From contig CM056741.1 in assembly GCA_029851415.1 (NCBI GenBank), forward strand, positions 69,864,282 to 69,928,281: a stretch of DNA of 64,000 bases, written 5' to 3'. The translations under genes and the position numbers were made by a program. Positions 1 through 13,149 of this stretch are shown piece by piece. Every line of letters begins with the position of its first letter. Position 1 is the first letter of the stretch. Below the pieces are notes generated by a model. The model was not told where the DNA came from and made no database searches. It saw nothing but the letters and a program-made list of their open reading frames with translations. This DNA comes from Eretmocerus hayati. Its lineage: Eukaryota; Arthropoda; Insecta; Hymenoptera; Aphelinidae.

Positions 1-3000
1 TAGAGGTAAGTGGTTGGATAGTTCGGAGACAAGAATGTCAATTCCAAACTTCCACCCTTGAAACTTGCGCAAAGAATAATAGCCAAAATCCAAGAGATGC
101 CTCAAAGATATTCCACGAAAGTACCGCAGGTGACATAAGTGTGAATGAGATTCGATTATAAGATATTATATCGTTGAGTCACCGTTTACGAATAGAAAAT
201 ACTTCCCCGCGGATGAGCAAATGGAGAGATATTATTATGAAGCAACTCAGCACAAAGATGTGAAACATTGAAATTTCTCTGGTTAACCTTTATAGTTTGC
301 AATCAAGTTGCAGCAGCCGTGAAGCCGCTTGTAACATATTATTCAGATTTTTCACTTGCATCGGAATAATAATCAAAAATTTTGAGATGGGGAGAGGAAT
401 GGATCTGGAAAGAGCAAAAAGTGAGGAACATCCCATAAATCATAACTATGTAATAAGAGAACAAATATTCAACACAATTTCTCGATGTAACAATCATGAG
501 ACTAACAGTGCGCATCTCGTTCAATAAAACCCTTAGAACTCATTTTACGTGGAGATGATGTGTGTAGATCAACAAAAATGTCCAAAATATACCTTCCATC
601 TCTTTTTGAAAACCACAGAATTCATGTATTCATTCGAGCCTCTTCATTTAGGCGTCTGAGATACTTAAAAAATCTCGTCTCATTGATTTCTGACAGTTTC
701 TGAACTTATTCTAGTGGAACTTCCGTGGTTTGTGATACTTTCAAGAGTCATACAATTCCTACAATCTGGCAGATTTGTGTGACATTTATGGCCGTGGTAT
801 TTTGAGTTTGGGAGTTTTAAGCCTCGATCACATTCAAACTTATTTGAACTTCGCATTACCATCAGAAAAGAAACTGGCCCGGGTGCAACCACTCAGTCAA
901 TTTGGTGATGATTCGTACCACTGCAACACTCTAAATTCAAGATTTACGAGAATTCACGACATAGTTAATGAAAAAACTATCGAGTTCATCTAAGAACGAG
1001 GTGTTAATCGGACTGAATCAAATTCACAAATTTTTGTATTGATCAACTGATTAAACCGAGGTTATGTTAGGCAGCCATGTTGAAAAGTTCAGCGAGATAA
1101 ACCTGAATTCGTTTTGTAAATATCTCCAGTCTCATTCAACCGAATCACATGAGATTTCGTATGCACCAATAAAATTCATGTCAAAATACGCTATGAAGTG
1201 AGATATAACAAGAATGAAAAGAGAACCCCATTATAGCATCAGACTCCGGCCTCGTCTCGGTGCTAAGACATTACTGTATCCGTTTCGAAGAACAGTGTGA
1301 GAAGAATCTCTTAAAATTAGACAAATCGTCTGGAATTCAACATAACAGGGTTGAGGGGGTTCTTGTAATTCAGCACGAGTTTTATCTGACTTGAATAATT
1401 TCTCCTCAGAGTGAATCTCTTCCAACAAGAGTGGCAAATCACTGGTCTAGCTGAACGATTCAAATAAATGATGAGGATATTTTGTTAGCGTTGAATTGCT
1501 CTAAATAGTAGCGCAGATCTCAATAGGTATTGGATACATGTTGAAGCTGTTCGGAATAGGATCTCAAGCTGTGGCATATGAGGGGCAAGGTACACAATAA
1601 TTATGATCTAAATAAATTTTAGGTCGGAACTGTATCTAAGGATCACAACTCCTCCATAATCTCAAATTTTGTCTCTTCGGGATTACGAGAGTTCTCCATG
1701 AATAATTTCTCCAGTAGGAACTTTCTATGTCACTTGAAGCATATTCTCTCCGTGTAATCTCTTCCTCGAAATAGTACCACAGCTTTCTTTGCGCAAACAT
1801 TTCATTGCATGTAGGCAAACTTATACTATACTAATGTTTACACACTGTATATTATCTTCAGGTTACATTAGACTTTTTGTCGATAAGGAATAGTTCACAT
1901 GCATATAAAGATACCATCAAGAATCAGTTACTCTGCTTGTGAGTGGTATTGAGGCATCTACGAGGTTCCCGTGAGATTGCTTAGCGATGGGCTTGATAGT
2001 CAATTTCGAATGAGCCATTCTCTACGGGTACGAACCCCTTCTATAAACGTATGCCTTTTGTAAAGGTCTCTTTTAGATACTCCACAACTATATTGGGATT
2101 CCACATGCTCCCGTCTACAGATCTCAGAAATGGCACCTGTTGTCTGTCCGAAAATTTTCTAGTGTTTTCTATGATCAAATATGAAAAAATGGGTGATGCG
2201 GGACGGCTTCGAACGATTTCTATGAATCTCACGGAATTTAGAGTTTCTGTATATTTTTTGTTTCCACAATTTAGCGGTCGTCCTCAGTATAATCGGTGCC
2301 AAAAGAAAATTGACCCAACCAAAATGAAGGTTCTTGACGCTTTTGATTTGTTGACCAGAATCTTTAGTACTATATCACGTGTAGAATGATGGAGAATTGT
2401 GTTTTCATCACGGAAAACCTACGTTCATCACGAATTTCCTGAAGCATAGCGTTTCCCGCAAGAGACACATATGCAGTTTTATAATATCTTCACTGCGCGA
2501 GGACGCTTGGGAATAAACTATTTTCGTGTGTCAAATCATTCAAACGAATTTGAATTTGAAAAATCGTACTTGGCTGTAGAAAATCAAATGTAGCAGCTCA
2601 TGGTTGCATCCAATTGAATGTTCAGTTCTATATTCTAAGGGTCCAGAAAATTTCCTGTCGAATTTAGGCTTTGTGAATTTTCTTGATGGCGGATGAGTGT
2701 TCGAAAAGAGCTTGGCATGGACTTAATCAAGGTATCTTTGTAGGATGTAATGGACTACAAAGTATTGAGGCAGGCAGAAGTCGTTGGCAAGGAGGTTCAA
2801 AGGCGAGGAAGGGGGATGCTCTGGGTACACTCATCTTCGTTCTTCCAACGAACAGCATCGTAAGCAGTTGCGGGGAGGCTGAGAATGGGCAATTCATTCC
2901 ATTTCCTTCATGCAATGGGTGGATGATCATGTGGTCATGCAGTTATTATGAATTCGGAAGAGTCAATTATGATTCTAACTGCTCTCATATCAGTTGCTGA

Positions 3001-6000
3001 TGACTCTTACAAATCGACTCTTCGTGCAACAGGAGTAGGAATGAAAATTTCAGGAAAATCTGAATATTTTCACGGAGGTATGAATCAAGATGCACTTCTA
3101 TCGATATTAGTAATAGACATATCGACATCAATTTATTCAAATCGATAGAATTGTCAGAATTTTTTTTCATCCCCATGGGGTGATTTGAATTGTCAATTGG
3201 AACGACACTCGAGTGAGATGGAAAAAAGTGAAATAGAGGAGTCGAGAGAGAAAAATCATGAAGGTACCCGTAGCATACATTTCGCGCTTGAACTCGGGAC
3301 AACTTTATTTCCATATTGAGCCGGCAGCCAACTGCATAACGCAGAGGACGAGGGGTTGTTCGCTCACTTCTAAATTCATAGCATTCTCGAGAGAGGCGAT
3401 GCGCCTGGGAATGTAGGCATGTACGTACATAACGGGCTATTTCAAGTTATCGTACGGTTGGTTATTTTAACTGTTAGAAACTCTGAACAATCATAGAAAC
3501 TTTGACGATCAGAATTTGAGATCAAATTCCATGAGGTACAAGTGGATGAATTATTTAGCTGTATGAATATCTCGGAATATTAATCATTCTATCCTCTTTA
3601 TTTACACGATTTGATAATCATTCCAATGCAACTTTGCTGATTCTTTCACGGAGACGCAATTGTCTTCTTAACCGTGCTTCCGTCGGAAGGAAAAGGATCG
3701 GTAACTACAAAAATGATCGATTTGGTATAAATAATAGTGCTGCAGCTCCTCTACAATCTGGCTTGCCCTGATTGAAGTAATATCAAATTCTCCGTCTAGA
3801 ATATCAATTCAAAGAGATACAACTTTCCAACTCACTAACAATTCGTAAGCAAGGAAGCCGTAATTCTTTGTTACAACCCTGGTTACACAAACATTTTTCA
3901 TAGCAACGGGGTATTAATGCTTGTTTCCGATGAATATTGAAATATATTCATATTCGACCCATTTTTCCAGCTGGATATTCGTCATCAAAAGCATTCTTCC
4001 AAGTTCCTCAATGCTTAGATTCCCATTTCATGGTAGAATTGCCGTTATTTCCGGGTAGTTACGTCCCTCTTACCGCAGATTTGGCTGCGTTTTTCATCAC
4101 ACGGAAGGGCGTGACTGACTATTTCATGGCTTCACAAGTGATTTTGATGAAATTTCTCAACGTAGTTCGATAGAGAAATAAGAATGCTTCCAAAGTGATA
4201 TATCATCATTGAAAGTTGGCGAATTTGGATAGCGTGGCAAACGTTGAAACCTTGTAAGTCTGAATGTGAGAAAAGTGACTGCGGGGAGTCACCGGCCTTT
4301 TTCTTTCTGACGCCAGTATGGTCAAATATGTTTAACAGACAATTTTGATACGACTCTTCCTGCGAGTTCGGAATAATTATCTCAAGCGATCAATGGCTTA
4401 TTTTCAAACGACTGTTTGAGCCGTTCTTCTCAATCAAGGTCACTGTGAGAGGTATCGAAATTGAAGTTGGACACTTCTCTTTGAGCCGCTCTTTGAGTAG
4501 TATCAAAATGCAGATTAAATCCAGAACATTCAATTTAATCTATTATGACCTCGGAGCTATAGAGTTTTATCAGTGTTAGTTAACTCACTTTTGCTCATTA
4601 TTCGATTGGTTTCTATGTTGCAGGAGAGATGAAAATCATAAACGATGAAAAATCAGTGATACCAGTCGAGGACTAGGTTATTCTTTTGAAATCTGATTGC
4701 CATGAAAACAAAGTGAGGATCTAGAAGGATTGGATGGGAGAGTAGGCTCCCGTGCTCGCTCCGTTCGCCAACCCCCACACGTCCTCAGAATTATCCATTG
4801 AAATGAGCGACAAAGAAGCTCATATCACATCATTCCTCTGAAATCAGTAATGAAAAATCGCTCGATGTAAAATGAACCTATTTTGATAAATTTGACATCG
4901 TTGTAGGTCAGTATTCCTCTCTCCTCATGTCAACCGGAACAGAGGTGCTAATCGTTCAAAATTTAATCGAGAGAGCAGTACAACTTGTATCAAGATCTCT
5001 TTAGAGTCTATGGTCTCGCTTACAAATCCTCCAGAGGAGCATGAATGGACGTGAGATTAATAGATATACGGGAAGAAGTTCATGGAACTTCTGAACAAGT
5101 TCGCACAGCGTGAAGTGCGAATATAGGATATGACAGGATTTTAATCTCGCATTTGACAATTTGGATCATAGTGATCTTACACTGATTGCTGCTGATTGTG
5201 GAAAAAAGTTCGAAGAAACGTCTACGAATCTATAATGCTCAAGATTCAATTGGGTCGGTCGAAATATCTTTTGGACGTTAAATTCGATTTTTATTTGGGA
5301 GGAATTGAGATTTTTCCAAAACTGTGGCCACGTAACTACTCGTCCATTCATTTCTTGAGGCATAGTAACCTCAAGGTTTGCCTCCTGATGCGTGCCATCA
5401 GGAAAGAGTTTTGATTTTGATCATCCAAACACTATAAATTCTGTGGAATCTCTCATGAGTCGTGTTCTGTTTCAAAATGAAGAGAATCTATCGATGGAAC
5501 GGACAGGTGTCTCGCTTCGATTCTATTACCATCTCGATGACCATATGGTACATTTCAGATTTCCTTCAAACTAATATTGCAGAGATTTTTTTGTCAGGGG
5601 CTCAGAAACAGCGAGACATCAAGTATTGCATCAGCTCTATCACCACGAGGTACGAGAGGCTACAAACATTCTAAACTGCCTTGGGTTTTCGAAAGTGTCG
5701 AGGAGAAGGTAATGTTGAATATGGACGGACTTTCACTTTTTTGAATGATAAAGGTGAAGAGCTGATCCCCTGCAAGCTTCAGAGATGAACTGTGCGGAGA
5801 TCGCAGTGATTTCCGTTTGAGGGTCTCAAAAAAGTTCGAGGCTTTCTCGAACCCTCAGTGGACCTCGGGAGAATCTCTCAGCTCCCAAGTTCAGTGTGGG
5901 ACACAATTTCAATTAATTCGTTGAGGGCTTTCGGGATCGTCGTGAGCCCTCACAAGCCTTCACGGGGACTCGAGGCACTCAAGGATATTCAGAGGAAATC

Positions 6001-8780
6001 AGAGATATAAGGTGGATTGATTGTTCACTTTAGAGACCAAGGACTTTGAATTGTGTGTGGTCATCGCGCTACATCATTTGTGAATATATTTTTTCAGACA
6101 CGTACCTCATACAATTATGGGTTTGATAGGGGGCGATTCCGAATTATCTGTTATCTGAGAGTTCAGATTGGCGCAAATGAGACACCTGGAAGAGTGATGA
6201 AGCAGATGAGTGTGCTGTGCATGGTTTGACAATCCTAGTTGGGTTATTTACTACCATTTTGGGACTTGTGAGCTTAGGATAATGAGCATTCCAATCGTAT
6301 CTTCTATAGAACACTTAATGTTCTATGAAATATATGATCCAAACACTTATTACACGATCCATATACGATTTTTCTGTTCCGACGGTACGTGAGACTGCAC
6401 AGATGGCAAAGAGTAAGAGAAAAATAATGCGTTGTATTCTTGTTGGTAAGAGCTACTGAATTTGTATTAGTGATGGAGTTATGTGCATAGTCTGATGTTT
6501 TTGTGAGAACAGCAAGCAAGAGCATTAAGTATGAACTCCATTTACGGTAGATACTCTGAGCCGAGTCTCTTGGGACGCGCGCACACAGAAGGTCGTTTAT
6601 GCCGAGCTATTTTAACGTGACGGTTTTGCTTCTCGTCGTGGAGAGAAAGCATTTTTTCTCTCCTCAGTGATCCCCTGGCATCGATTAATATTATTGTATT
6701 TATATTTGGCCATGAGTATTTAGTACTTTGAATGAATGAGTGATGCCGTTCAATGGTGTGCTTTCCAGTTGTGATTGAATCATGAATAATCAATTTAGGT
6801 TTGTGCAAAAATGGTGGTAAATCGACATTGACAGGGAGGAGACTTCGGTTCCGGGATACCAACCAACCCAAAATTGGTTTTAACAGTCAAACACTCCCTC
6901 CAATATCGAAGATTATCGCTGCCGAGAGGCCTGGCTGGGCGGAGATACGGCAAAAAATATTATGATTGTGATATGAGCCCGGGTTTAAAAAAAATGACTT
7001 TCACAGTTATACCTATAATGTTGATATTTTTATCCGTATCTCTGGACAAAGAGTCCACTGGTCAGAAATATTCTGAATCTCCAATACTGAAGGTTTTACC
7101 AACATACAAGAAAATTCGTCGATGATTGGTATATTGGAATCAGCCCCCTCCCCCCTTCACCTATGAGTTTGTTTTGTGCTTTTTTCCTGCAGAATATTGA
7201 TTATTACTTAGGGGTAAAAACGCCTAAATTTCTCCAGTAACTGTAGAACGTGCTCTTTCTCAGGATTGAAACACTTCTCAATAATTTTGATTGCATTGGA
7301 ATGAGTACTCTCAGTAAGAGATAGTAGGATATCCACTTCATACATACATTTTTAACACGAAAGCCATACCGAGCATAACCCACAAGATGTGATTTTTCAT
7401 GAGAATTCAAAGCACTATGAGTTTGCTTCAATTATCGAAAGGCATCTTCTTCAAAATGTGCCATCAACTGGCCCTTGACTTTCATGTTACATCGATGCCA
7501 TGGTTAAAAGTTTGCTCTCGATATTTTAACTGATCTATCAGAAGATGTCCTACCCCTCCTTCTCTACTCACTTAACCACAGATTTAAATGTACCTGGAAC
7601 TTTCGATTTTATAAGATTGATATGACAAGGCATGTAGTCTCTAGGAGCTACGACTCGGTGACTTAATTCGTTAACAGATCATCATTGAATATATAAGCTT
7701 CCTCTTCCTTGTAAACATCACTACACAGATCAATTACATCGCTCACGAGTTAAAAGGCAGTTGCGGAACAAGTCATCATCATAATAAGTCATCTTCAGAA
7801 ATGACAGTGGAAAGTGCGGTCGAAGGCTCGGCGTGAATGCAACTGGCGTGGCGGTATAGGCACCCGCAGGTGTACTTTCATCCGCGTGCTCATGATAAAA
7901 GTAAAAGTTCAGGTTTCCTATATGCCCGCGAGACCACCTCCATAGAGATGAGTCTCCGGTGCATTGACTGATTGGCAATATGAGCGAAGCCAACAAGGCA
8001 TATTATACAGAGAAAACGTGACTGCATTCCAGCAGCTTGTGATCTCTGAGGCTCGGTGGCCTCTCCAATATTATACTCAGTCTGATACTGAGCAGGACGT
8101 ACTATGACCGAAATATCGGACTTAGCTCTCTTTCACTTGCCCACTCGTAATCCTTCCTCATGAGCGATTAACTTTGCTTTTTGAAGAACACATTGACGAA
8201 CACATTGCACCCAACGTGAGTATTGTGTGTATGCGTAGGTTTCAGAATGGTCGGTCTGGCAGACGTGACGGAGATAATTTCAGAGAGAGGACGCGACGCG
8301 CCGGTGCACTTGAACACGCGCGAGAATGTGAAACAATTCCCACGAGCTGATAATGCTACACAAAGGGTAATAAACGGTCGTACACGGTGTCGTCCGAGCC
8401 CCGCACTGTATCATGCAACTTCCTCGTTCAGGTCACACTAGGAAATGTCTCTGAAAGCTTTGCGAAGCTTCGCGGTGTATTTATAATTCTTTGATAATAT
8501 GACCTCCTCCATCAACGTCAATATTATCACACCAATTCCAGGCTGACCCCTTGTCTTTATTAGAAGAAAACGGACAGCGTAATTCATTGTCCACTTTTTT
8601 GTTAGATTTCGACGGCTACGAATGCGTCGCTTTATTCAAGTACTAACACGCACTACTAACATAATTTAATCATTACTTCTTTCTTTTGGTCACCACAAGG
8701 GGGAAATAGCTTATATTTCAGACTGAAACTACCAGGTTTATAGCTGCACAGACTGGTCCAAGGCACGGTGGAATGGAAAA
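1..8780. other. AT-rich non-coding DNA, no gene recognised
   Basis: I see no convincing exon, RNA gene or transposon here. Open frames are all short (the longest about 112 codons, at 2051-2389) and overlap frames of similar length on the other strand, as expected by chance. The frame at 6542-6871 on the minus strand is 109 codons and hydrophilic, and I do not recognise it. The stretch from about 5815 to 5990 is richer in short GAGG/CCTC words but shows no clear repeat unit. A spliced gene with very small exons cannot be excluded. Confidence 0.5.
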
Positions 8781-8788
8781 ATGAAGCT

Positions 8789-9060
8789 TGTCCACTACAC
8801 GGGGGGGGGGGGGGGGGGGTGGGAATTTAGGGATTGTACCCTCTCAGCAATACTGTGCATCTCTTCTCATATAGTGCAACCGTATATTTATAATATCTTG
8901 GGTCGCCTAGATTGCTCTCGATCGTAGATCTTACATGATTTTTGCATAGATCTGCGATGCTGTAGAACTGAGAAAAGAAGGTTGTCGACTAATCCGGGGG
9001 AAATTTCACCATTGTACCCTATCAGCAATTCCTAGAATACCGTCTCATATCGTGCAACCA
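8789..9060. repeat. 178-bp direct tandem duplication
   Basis: Two degenerate copies lie head to tail. Shared landmarks are TGTC-ACTA (8789 and 8983), ATTGTACCCT (8833 and 9011) and the GTGCAACC word (8874 and 9052). Landmarks after the G run are 178 bp apart. The landmark before it is about 14 bp further apart, which matches the longer G run in the first copy (19 G against 5). This is non-coding. Confidence 0.75.
8801..8819 (+). repeat. Poly(G) run of 19
   Basis: An uninterrupted run of 19 G. The paralogous position in the second duplicate copy (near 8996) has only five G, so the run is either a real expansion in copy one or an assembly artefact. Homopolymers of this length are error-prone in sequencing. 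Confidence 0.9.
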
Positions 9061-9645
9061 TACAGTACCCTGCAGGAAAATGGAACACGGAGACCTTTAT
9101 TGAGACAGCGATTACTCCGACGCCCTTGGGCCCACGGCCATTCTATCGAAAGCATTTGGAAGATGAGGAAGAAATCCATCAAAGCATGTGTTTTGAAGAC
9201 TGTTCTGATTAAAATTTCTTGCTCATAATCGACGCCCAAAACTCTTAAAATCTCCATTTCACTTAACCACCTTTTATTTTCATATAAATCGTATTAGCGT
9301 GGAAATTCTCATGAAATCTTGTAGCTCTTTTCAAGACATTCAAAATCGTTTATTACACATCGTTTTACGATTCTATCGACTCGAGTTACAATCGATCGCG
9401 CGAAAAGAATTTTGTACGGGTTATTGGGTATCAAGAATACAGAAACAGCAATAGTCCACGATTTCGACTGAAAATTTCATGGAATTATGTTCAGGCTTAT
9501 CCTAAAGATTGCTCGGAAAAACTTTCACCCGTTCCAACTCAGGGAAAACTTATGACTTCGTACTTTCAATACCCTCAGCCCGTACGAAACTTTTTCCACG
9601 CGATCCCTTTTTACTCGAGTCTGAAAAATTGTAGAGCAATGTAGA
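9061..9645. other. Unique non-coding DNA between duplication and microsatellite
   Basis: I see no gene or repeat. It contains short open frames only. Confidence 0.5.
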
Positions 9646-10069
9646 CCATCCATCCATCCATCCATCCATCCATCCATCCATCCATCCATCCATCCATCCA
9701 TCCATCCATCCATCCATCCATCCATCCATCCATCCATCCATCCATCCATCCATCCATCCATCCATCCATCCATCCATCCATCCATCCATCCATCCATCCA
9801 TCCATCCATCCATCCATCCATCCATCCATCCATCCATCCATCCATCCATCCATCCATCCATCCATCCATCCATCCATCCATCCATCCATCCATCCATCCA
9901 TCCATCCATCCATCCATCCATCCATCCATCCATCCATCCATCCATCCATCCATCCATCCATCCATCCATCCATCCATCCATCCATCCATCCATCCATCCA
10001 TCCATCCATCCATCCATCCATCCATCCATCCATCCATCCATCCATCCATCCATCCATCCATCCATCCAT
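9646..10069. repeat. (CCAT)n microsatellite, about 106 units
   Basis: 424 bp of essentially perfect CCAT repeat; GGAT on the other strand. The period of 4 is not a multiple of 3, so all reading frames on a strand stay open and give long artificial frames of repeating Met-Asp-Gly-Trp. These are not genes. The right flank decays into CATT, ACCC and ATCA. Unlike the 59.3-kb microsatellite, no CACTGT-type termini flank it. Confidence 0.98.
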
Positions 10070-10226
10070 TTACTTACCCATCACTCATATGCAGCCATCT
10101 ATCATACCGAACTGAGCAAACTAGACCGAATTCCAGAGGTATGAGAGATGATTCGCACAATAGTTCAGCTCGATAGACCAACTCATCAGTTCAGTAATTG
10201 ATAACTTGATAATTGGTAACACCCAT

Positions 10227-10601
10227 TGTTGGCAACAGTGTAAAGCCAACCTATGATATGACCTTCGCGAAATCATAGCTCCCCTATGACGCGTCATATC
10301 CAGCGGCTGACTCGTCATCGAACATCCATGGCGCGCGCCACGGAGGAGCATACAAAACCATACGTTTTGCATGACGCTCCGCGAACAGGATCAGGAAGCG
10401 CGGCAAGCGTAACAGATGACTCGTCACACTCGTCCGCGCTCGCCGCAGCTAGACCCGCACCATCCGCCCGTGCCCATCTGGAGCCGGGTATCCGACGTCG
10501 CCGAGCCTCGCCGCTCCACGTCACGCCACTCTGGGCGTCTCACGCCGTCTCGTCACGTAGCATGGTCTGGATCACCCACTCCAACCACGTCAGCCGCAAC
10601 A
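10227..10601 (+). mobile_element. Possible LTR (TGTTGGC...GCAACA), 375 bp
   Basis: The segment opens with TGTTGGCAACAG and closes with CCGCAACA, giving the TG...CA and short inverted TGTTG/CAACA ends usual for LTRs. It is clearly more G+C- and CpG-rich than both flanks. It is followed by a leader-like stretch and then a short decayed open frame at 10779. No TATA box is obvious, no primer-binding site is certain and no second LTR lies in the window, so this is a weak call. The alternative is an isolated CpG-rich exon or promoter: CAG|GTTAGT at 10603-10611 resembles a splice donor. Confidence 0.3.
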
Positions 10602-10778
10602 CCAGGTTAGTCCCGGGAGATCCGTGCCGCGATCGTTGTGGGGGTCGCGAGTATAATCATAAGTTAGATTGTATTGTCGGTTCCCTCAGGCTTCCTATTT
10701 GATGTGAATTGTGAGTGTCTATTCCTACCCAGACCTTCCGCTATTATCGTCCAGTCATAATCAAATCATTAGCGGATA

Positions 10779-11231
10779 ATGGAGGATCAGAACTCTAAAG
10801 TCAAATCAGTGCGCGCATCTAGCCACTCTATCGATCATCGACACGGAATCTGCGAAGCCAAGAAGCTTGCGTGGCAAGCTATTTACAGACAAATTGCACA
10901 CGAAAACGAAGCATCCAAGAGCCCGGCTCTTGCCGAGCCCCGTTAATAGATTCTATCATTCAGCACAAGTGCAACCGAGTCTCACCCCGTTCTCTCAAGT
11001 CATTGTGAGCCCTCTCACACAATCCACGCACATTTCACATCCCGGGACGACCTGGTCGAGTCAGACCGACTATTCACCGGACAGGCTTGTCAGCCAACCT
11101 GCCCGCAGGACGACAGGGGTCATCTTCTCAGTTCACAGGCGGATCCCGAGCCGTCGTCATTGCAGAGAAATACTCTACTTTTGAAACACCCTGTATTCAG
11201 TGCTTTTCCAAGCTCATGTTCGACATTTTGA
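10779..11231 (+). pseudogene. Decayed short ORF downstream of the possible LTR
   Basis: From the ATG at 10779 a frame runs 55 codons to tandem stops TAA TAG (10944-10949), then stays open in the same frame for about 94 more codons to a TGA at 11229. The first part is hydrophilic and charged (for example ICEAKKLAWQAIYRQIAHE); the second is rich in Ser, His and Pro. The LTR-like segment ends about 180 bp upstream, so a decayed retrotransposon gag start is one reading, but I do not recognise the protein. Chance openness in G+C-rich DNA is the other reading. Confidence 0.25.
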
Positions 11232-11299
11232 GTATTTGAGTCATAAGAATGGCCAATTCACCACCAATACGAGATATATCCAGGTGTCCTTATATAAAA

Positions 11300-11365
11300 C
11301 TAGCGTAATGTTCTATGCCGCTCGGCTTGTAAATGCTGCAGAGAAGCATATTGGTCTGTAAGAAT
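11300..11365 (+). mobile_element. Fragment of the CTAGCGTAATG miniature transposon
   Basis: CTAGCGTAATG followed by a GCTCGGCTTGTAA word matches the left terminus of the complete element at 33014-33309, where the order is CTAGCGTAATGCC then GCTCGGCTCGTAA. The opposite terminus is not seen nearby, so this is a truncated or diverged copy. Confidence 0.5.
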
Positions 11366-11703
11366 GTTTCTGTAAAACGAAAAAAGACCTCATTTCCATT
11401 CGAATTCAGTAGTTGGTCATGTATGTTTCCAAATTTCCTATGGTTTGCATGGTATGATATTTAGAATCTAACAATCAGTCTTTGAAGGCTATGCACGCTG
11501 TGAGCGTTTGAAAATAATGTGCGAATGACAATTTCCCTCCGTCTTTTTTGAGAACTTCGGGGCTTTGGCTTCGACCTAAAATCGATTCTCAAAAGTCCCA
11601 GGGGAATGTTTCCTCCATATGGGATATTTCCATGAACAAAGCACACATATGCAGTCAAGAGTTGACTATTTGGAACATCGTAGTACACAACACAAGCATA
11701 GCC

Positions 11704-12160
11704 AAATTATCAATGGTGGATTATGAAATTGATGCTTTTTTTCGGACAGATTTGTTCTATCAATACAGGGAACAAACGACGTTTCGGACCTCTGAATAGG
11801 TCCCTCTTCAAGTTGAATGTATCTTATATCTAGGGGGAGAGAATTGCGAGAATATGATAGAAAGAAGAAGAGGGATGCTTAAAATCTAGAACTTATCAGC
11901 GCAGGTATGGTGTTTTGTGATCTCCTCGGCGATGGAACCTCGTGCGGACCTCGACGCTCATGGGCCTGCAGCGACTTTTTTGTAAGTCAGCTATTAGATC
12001 AACAAGTTTGATATTCTTGCGATTCTCTCCCCCTAGATATAAGATATTTTCAACCCGAAGAGGGACCTATTCAGAGGTCTGAAACGTCGTTTGTTCCCTG
12101 TATTGATAGAAAAAATCTGTCCAAAAAAAACATCAAATTCATAATCCACCATTGATAATT
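11704..12160. repeat. Foldback element with 150-bp arms
   Basis: 11704-11854 is repeated in reverse complement at 12010-12160, with roughly nine bases in ten identical by eye. Shared landmarks are AATTATCAATGGTGG at the outer ends, GGAACAAACGACGTTTC in the middle and TATATCTAGGGGGAGAGAAT at the inner ends. The loop of about 155 bp holds a moderately G+C-rich stretch. No transposase is encoded. It is probably a non-autonomous foldback or MITE. I see no certain target-site duplication. Confidence 0.8.
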
Positions 12161-12205
12161 GCTGGGCATTAGAGTCAAAAACAAATAGCCAAATTATGTT
12201 GGGGT

Positions 12206-13137
12206 CAATGACTCGACTAGTTGTTCAAATAATATGATTACATGAATCGGCTAATGCAAGCTAATTTTAATCAACGGATCTAATGATTGAGTAACATGAA
12301 TCGATATTCGATGACTCCAATTCGATCCATGTACCTTCGAGGCATGTCGCAATTTGAGTGTCGCAACTTGAGGGTTTTCGATGGAATTTCAAATACATAG
12401 AAAATGAGATGAATAACGAAAATTTTAACTCTACGCTAGATTTTGGAGCGTTTCGTCTCTCCTCTCCGGCTCAGACTCTTCAGGGGGGCTGAAGAGATCC
12501 GAGTAGAGGTTGGCCCCCGACGTCACCTAGCTAAAGTGGCTTGATGGTCATGATTTTGATTGCAGCCACTCGCGAGAAAGGTTTTCATCTCGGTTGTGAA
12601 TTCGCCGACAACCGGTGACAATTAGAATGAATTCTTGGCTCAATCGATATGACCGATCGAGACTTTATCGCTCGCGGGAATTTCAAATCATATAATTACA
12701 TGACTCGGCTAATGCAGGCTAATTTTAATCAACGGATCTGTTGATTGGGTAACGTCGATCGATCTTGGATTACTCCAATTCAATCTTTCAGCTCCCCTGA
12801 AGAGTCTGATCCGGAGAGAAAAAATGAAACGCACCAACATCTAGCGTAGAATCAAAAATTTTCATTATTCATCTCATTTTTTATGAATTCAAAATTCCAT
12901 CGAAATCCTTCAAGTTGCGACACTCAAATTGCAAGGTGCCTTGAAGGTTGAAGGTACATAGATTGAATTGGAGTAATTCAATATCGGTCCATGTCACTTA
13001 ATCGACAGATTAGTTGATTAAAATTAGCTTGCATTAGCCGATTCATGTAAAAATATGATTTGAGATTTCCCCAAGCGATAAAGTCTCGATCGTTCACATC
13101 GATCGAGACAAAACTTCATTCTAATCGACTAGTTGTT
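12206..13137. repeat. Complex inverted and direct repeat cluster
   Basis: The block around CATGAATCGGCTAATGCA (about 12240-12325) recurs in the same orientation near 12690-12780 and in reverse complement at about 12960-13050. A second block (GTCGCAACTTGAGGG, about 12360, with GAAGAGTCTGA-like sequence, about 12475) recurs inverted at 12790-12930. The word TCGACTAGTTGTT flanks the cluster as a 13-bp direct repeat (12213-12225 and 13125-13137). This looks like a foldback element that gained an extra arm by duplication or nested insertion. It is non-coding. Confidence 0.7.
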
Positions 13138-13149
13138 GTTTGAGTCTTT

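Noticed and set aside
9525..10069. Long frames of repeating Met-Asp-Gly-Trp at the CCAT array
   Set aside because: A pure tetranucleotide repeat keeps all frames open. These are not proteins.
10592..10640. tRNA from GGTTAGTCCCGGGA wording
   Set aside because: No matching A box or acceptor stem is found upstream.
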